From Eutrophocola sp965661105 (GTDB taxonomy: Bacteria; Pseudomonadota; Gammaproteobacteria; Pseudomonadales; Pseudohongiellaceae), in contig CBFICR010000001.1 of NCBI GenBank assembly GCA_965661105.1, positions 1 through 64,000 on the forward strand: DNA of 64,000 nucleotides. Direction: 5' to 3'. The notes beneath the pieces were generated by a model. That model was not told the DNA's origin, did no database searches, and saw nothing but the letters and a program-made list of their open reading frames with translations. Positions 61,470 through 64,000 of this stretch are shown here, piece by piece (position 1 is the stretch's first letter; every line of letters begins with the position of its first letter). A program made the translations under genes and the position numbers.

Positions 61470-62531
61470 ATGAAAATTATTTTCCTGGTATTTACACTGC
61501 TTATGGCCACGATGCCGGCAAGCGCCCAATGGCTGGATCGCCCCTGGCCCGGGATTCCACGCACCGCCAATGGTGAACCAGATCTTGGAGCACCAGCGCC
61601 CCGTGGACTTGATGGCAAGCCGGATTTTACCGGTGTCTGGAGCGGTCCCCCTCCCGTCGCCAATCTCGATCCTGCACTGTTAGAACCGTGGGCTTTAGAA
61701 CTTGCCAGCCAGCGCCAGCAGAATTTTTACAAGGAGCGCCCCCTGTTTCGTTGTTTGCCCAATGGGCCGGAGACAGAAAGCTCAGGCGGCTGGAAACGTT
61801 TTATTCAGACCCCGACCACAATTGTTATCCTCAACGAAGATCTCACCTATCGGGTGATTCATATGGACGGCCGCGAATTGGAAGCCGACCCCATACCAGG
61901 CTATACCGGATATTCTGTAGGTCATTGGGAAGGTGACACCCTGGTAGTCGACACTAATGGCTTTAACGATCAAACCTGGGTAAGTCGCTATGGCGTGTCC
62001 CATACTGAAGCACTGCGTGTTCGTGAGCGCTTCAAGCGTACGGATTTCGGCCACCTGCAAATCCAGGCCCGTTTTACTGATCCAGAGACATTTTCAGAAT
62101 CCTGGGGCTTTGACACGACGATGGAACTGGCCGCGGATACGGAAATGCTCGAATCAGTTTGCGAACGTGGCAGTGATGACTGGACTGGCAATTTGTCCGA
62201 TACCCAGGCCAAAAGAGTAGCCGTGCCATCAGAAACCCTGGCCAGTTATGTCGGCGTTTACCGTGGCATTTATGGTGGTAGTGAACGCACCTACGAAATT
62301 TCCCTTGAGGAAGGCGAATTGATCGCCACCATCGTTGGCGCCTATACCGCATTGGGGCTGGGCGCCGCAGGTCTGGAGGCGGGAGTACCGCGCGCACTGG
62401 TGCCTTTATCCCAAACCCTGTTTGACGGTTTGGGGCTCGGTTATCGATTTATTGTCAACGCTGACGGGCAAGTAGAAAGCCTGATCATTTCACATGTATC
62501 AGGAGACTATACCTATGCACGACTGCCATAG
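61470..62531 (+). CDS. Exported protein of the GHWE/DTLVVDT family (large member)
   Basis: 353 residues. Sec signal (PASAQWL) followed by a DFTGVWSG start and the core GYSVGHWEGDTLVVDTNGF near residue 150. A C-terminal addition of about 120 residues (YVGVYRGIYGGSERTYEI and so on) is absent from the two smaller relatives, and it resembles lipocalin-type or DUF3471-like beta domains. Function unknown; periplasmic. A GGGGGG run just before the ATG is the SD. Confidence 0.8.
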   Translation: MKIIFLVFTLLMATMPASAQWLDRPWPGIPRTANGEPDLGAPAPRGLDGKPDFTGVWSGPPPVANLDPALLEPWALELASQRQQNFYKERPLFRCLPNGPETESSGGWKRFIQTPTTIVILNEDLTYRVIHMDGRELEADPIPGYTGYSVGHWEGDTLVVDTNGFNDQTWVSRYGVSHTEALRVRERFKRTDFGHLQIQARFTDPETFSESWGFDTTMELAADTEMLESVCERGSDDWTGNLSDTQAKRVAVPSETLASYVGVYRGIYGGSERTYEISLEEGELIATIVGAYTALGLGAAGLEAGVPRALVPLSQTLFDGLGLGYRFIVNADGQVESLIISHVSGDYTYARLP

Positions 62532-62723
62532 ATTAAACTAACCCCGGGCAGACACTGCCTTTGAATCCGGGCGTCAGCAGCAACAGGTCAGCATAGGGTT
62601 TACGCATCAACTCTTGCAGGACAACTACCTTTCTTGACAGGTAGTCGACATGCCTGCGAAAGTTCGCCTTGTCTCGCGCACTGCCTGAAGGCCAGAGACA
62701 CACTAGACTTAATCAGAGGTTCC

Positions 62724-63143
62724 CTAGTCAAGCAACTCATAAAGGCCCTTGAAAACCAGTTCGTCGTAACTGACTATGCCGATCACCTTGTCATCCTCGA
62801 TCACCGGGGCATTGGACAGCCCGAAATTGTCAAACAAGCGTGCCACATAACGCACATCCATTTCCGGATCGATGGGGATGACCGGTTTTGACATAATTTC
62901 GTAGACATTTACGCGCTCCGGCGCCTTGTCTTTCGCCAACACTTTCTTGGCGATATCACTCAGCAAAACAATGCCCCAGGCGTCGTACTTATTGCGTTTT
63001 TTTACAATCACCACATCAGAGTTACTCCCACGCATGGCTGACAGGGCCTCTTTCACCGTGGCCAGACCATCAAGTTCAAGGTGTTTCTCATGCATCACAT
63101 CACGCGCTTTAATTACCTTCTTTTCCGTTTCTTTATTGTCCAT
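62724..63143 (-). CDS. CBS-domain protein
   Basis: 139 residues with a CBS pair: VKEALSAMRGSNSDVVIVKKRNKYDAWGIVLLSDIAKKVL, then MSKPVIPIDPEMDVRYVARLFDNFGLSNAPVIEDDKVIGIVSYDEL split between the two halves. CBS pairs bind adenosyl ligands and gate transporters or enzymes. Its ATG overlaps the stop of the PII-like gene (TAATG), so it is coupled to it. With the DUF1538 gene it makes a three-gene operon, so it probably senses nucleotide level for the transporter. Confidence 0.9.
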   Translation of the reverse strand: MDNKETEKKVIKARDVMHEKHLELDGLATVKEALSAMRGSNSDVVIVKKRNKYDAWGIVLLSDIAKKVLAKDKAPERVNVYEIMSKPVIPIDPEMDVRYVARLFDNFGLSNAPVIEDDKVIGIVSYDELVFKGLYELLD

Positions 63144-63493
63144 TACAACAGGTCCTCCAATTCGCTGGTTATTTTTTCTACCTGGTGAACAACGCCAACG
63201 GCATCCTCCACATCTATCTGGAACGCAATGCCGGTTCCCGGTTTATCATCGAATTCCCCCACCTCGTTGATGCGCTCAAGAATATGGCGGCTAAGATGCT
63301 CCTCTACCAAAAACAGCACAACATCACGCTGGGTTTCCAGTGACAGACCGAAGAAGGTTTTGGATTTGTTTACGCCCTCACCGCGGGCATTATTGATCAC
63401 CGTCGCGCCAGTAGCACCCGCTTCCCGGGCGGCATCCATGACATCATCGGTTTTGTCGTCTTCCACAAAAACCACAATCATTTTAAAGTGCAT
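63143..63493 (-). CDS. PII-like (GlnB fold) regulatory protein
   Basis: 116 residues with ferredoxin-like PII fold: MIVVFVEDDKTDDVMDAAREAGATGATVINNARGEG at the N-terminus and a basic LVEEHLSRHILERINEV helix. The T-loop region (KTFFGLSLETQRD) is atypical, so it is a PII-like protein rather than GlnB/GlnK. These proteins sense nucleotides and control transporters next door. It lies ten bases after the DUF1538 stop and couples to the CBS gene. Confidence 0.85.
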   Translation of the reverse strand: MHFKMIVVFVEDDKTDDVMDAAREAGATGATVINNARGEGVNKSKTFFGLSLETQRDVVLFLVEEHLSRHILERINEVGEFDDKPGTGIAFQIDVEDAVGVVHQVEKITSELEDLL

Positions 63494-63503
63494 GCTGCTC
63501 TCC

Positions 63504-64000
63504 TCACGTTAACTTTTTATTATTCGAATGCGCTGCATCCCGGACATCATGTTTAGCACGCCGGTAACTCAAATAACGGGAACGCGCTTCAGATAACTGT
63601 GCATAGGCCATCACTGACATAATCGGGAACAGACTGGCAAAAGCAATCAGCCCAAAACCATCTATCAATGGATTACGACCCGGAATGGTTTGCGACAAAC
63701 CAAGGCCCAATGCCGCCACTAACGGTACTGTTACTGTGGAGGTGGTGACACCGCCAGAGTCATAGGCCAGGGGGATAATCAGTTTCGGCGCAAACGATGT
63801 CTGAATGACTACAATCACGTAGCCGCTAATGATGTACCAGTGAATCGGGTCGCCGGCAACAATACGGTAGCATCCCAGCGAGATACCCACCGCAACCCCC
63901 AGCGCCACTGCAATTCGCAAGCCCCAGATACCAATCGCACCACCTGACACTTCATTGGCCTTGATAGCTACTGCAATCAGTGAAGGCTCAGCGATGGTGG
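63504..64000 (-). CDS. DUF1538 membrane transporter, 5' part missing
   Basis: The frame stays open from the window end to the stop at 63504, so this is the C-terminal 165 residues. The seen part begins with AEPSLIAVAIKANEVSGGA, a DUF1538 hallmark, then about four membrane helices (ISGYVIVVIQTSFAPKLIIPLAYDSGGVTTSTVTVP, GLIAFASLFPIMSVMAY) and a basic tail (RYLSYRRAKHDVRD). DUF1538 proteins of this kind have been tied to cation/proton antiport in halophilic bacteria; that role is from memory and moderately sure. The operon with PII-like and CBS proteins supports regulated transport. Confidence 0.88.
   Translation of the reverse strand, partial: TIAEPSLIAVAIKANEVSGGAIGIWGLRIAVALGVAVGISLGCYRIVAGDPIHWYIISGYVIVVIQTSFAPKLIIPLAYDSGGVTTSTVTVPLVAALGLGLSQTIPGRNPLIDGFGLIAFASLFPIMSVMAYAQLSEARSRYLSYRRAKHDVRDAAHSNNKKLT

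Overview
The window looks like the chromosome of an aerobic, heterotrophic Gram-negative bacterium, most likely a free-living (marine or aquatic) gammaproteobacterium. The reasons are a TonB-dependent outer-membrane receptor, many Sec, Tat and lipoprotein signals, c-type cytochromes and quinoproteins, and REP-like palindromes. The lineage is inferred from gene content only. No rRNA, tRNA, CRISPR array, integrase or transposase was seen.

Layout. 1-8.5 kb holds mixed genes: the 3' part of a sulfatase, a pirin with a divergent LysR regulator, a 2-hydroxyacid dehydrogenase, small membrane and secreted proteins, an RRM protein, an acyltransferase and a YebC/YeeN-type protein. 8.9-13 kb is a two-subunit hydroquinone 1,2-dioxygenase (PnpC/PnpD type) set between two modules of small secreted proteins (DUF6152 plus a 'GHWE-x-DTLVVDT' family). 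13-20 kb has a secreted lectin-like protein, a Tat-exported VOC protein and the first ankyrin/DUF1552/DUF1592 cassette. 20.5-39.5 kb is a dense catabolic region: ROK kinase, exported hydrolases, MFS transporter, cupin, two quinoproteins, cytochromes, an exported HpcH/HpaI aldolase, SMP-30 lactonase, metallo-beta-lactamase-fold hydrolase, GH68-like protein and a second VOC protein. 39.7-51.5 kb has an HxlR regulator, a large TonB receptor, the second ankyrin/DUF1592/DUF1552 cassette and a third quinoprotein, which is a lipoprotein bracketed by two matching palindromes.

53.4-59.5 kb is the most unusual part. A glycosyltransferase with a galactosyltransferase-like C-terminus, a TPR-radical SAM protein and a TPR-GT41 (O-GlcNAc-transferase/SPINDLY-like) enzyme surround a secreted protein with 15 exact-length 17-residue Ser/Thr/Gly-rich repeats. 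I read this as a candidate protein-glycosylation or protein-modification island with its own substrate. 59.5-64 kb has a YHS-like protein, a second SMP-30-like protein, another GHWE-family protein, and a CBS / PII-like / DUF1538 transport operon that runs off the window.

How the genes may work together. TonB uptake, periplasmic hydrolases, PQQ dehydrogenases, cytochromes and a diheme peroxidase-like protein form an oxidative periplasmic chain. MFS import, hydroquinone ring cleavage, aldolase and lactonase would follow it. The substrate cannot be named from sequence.
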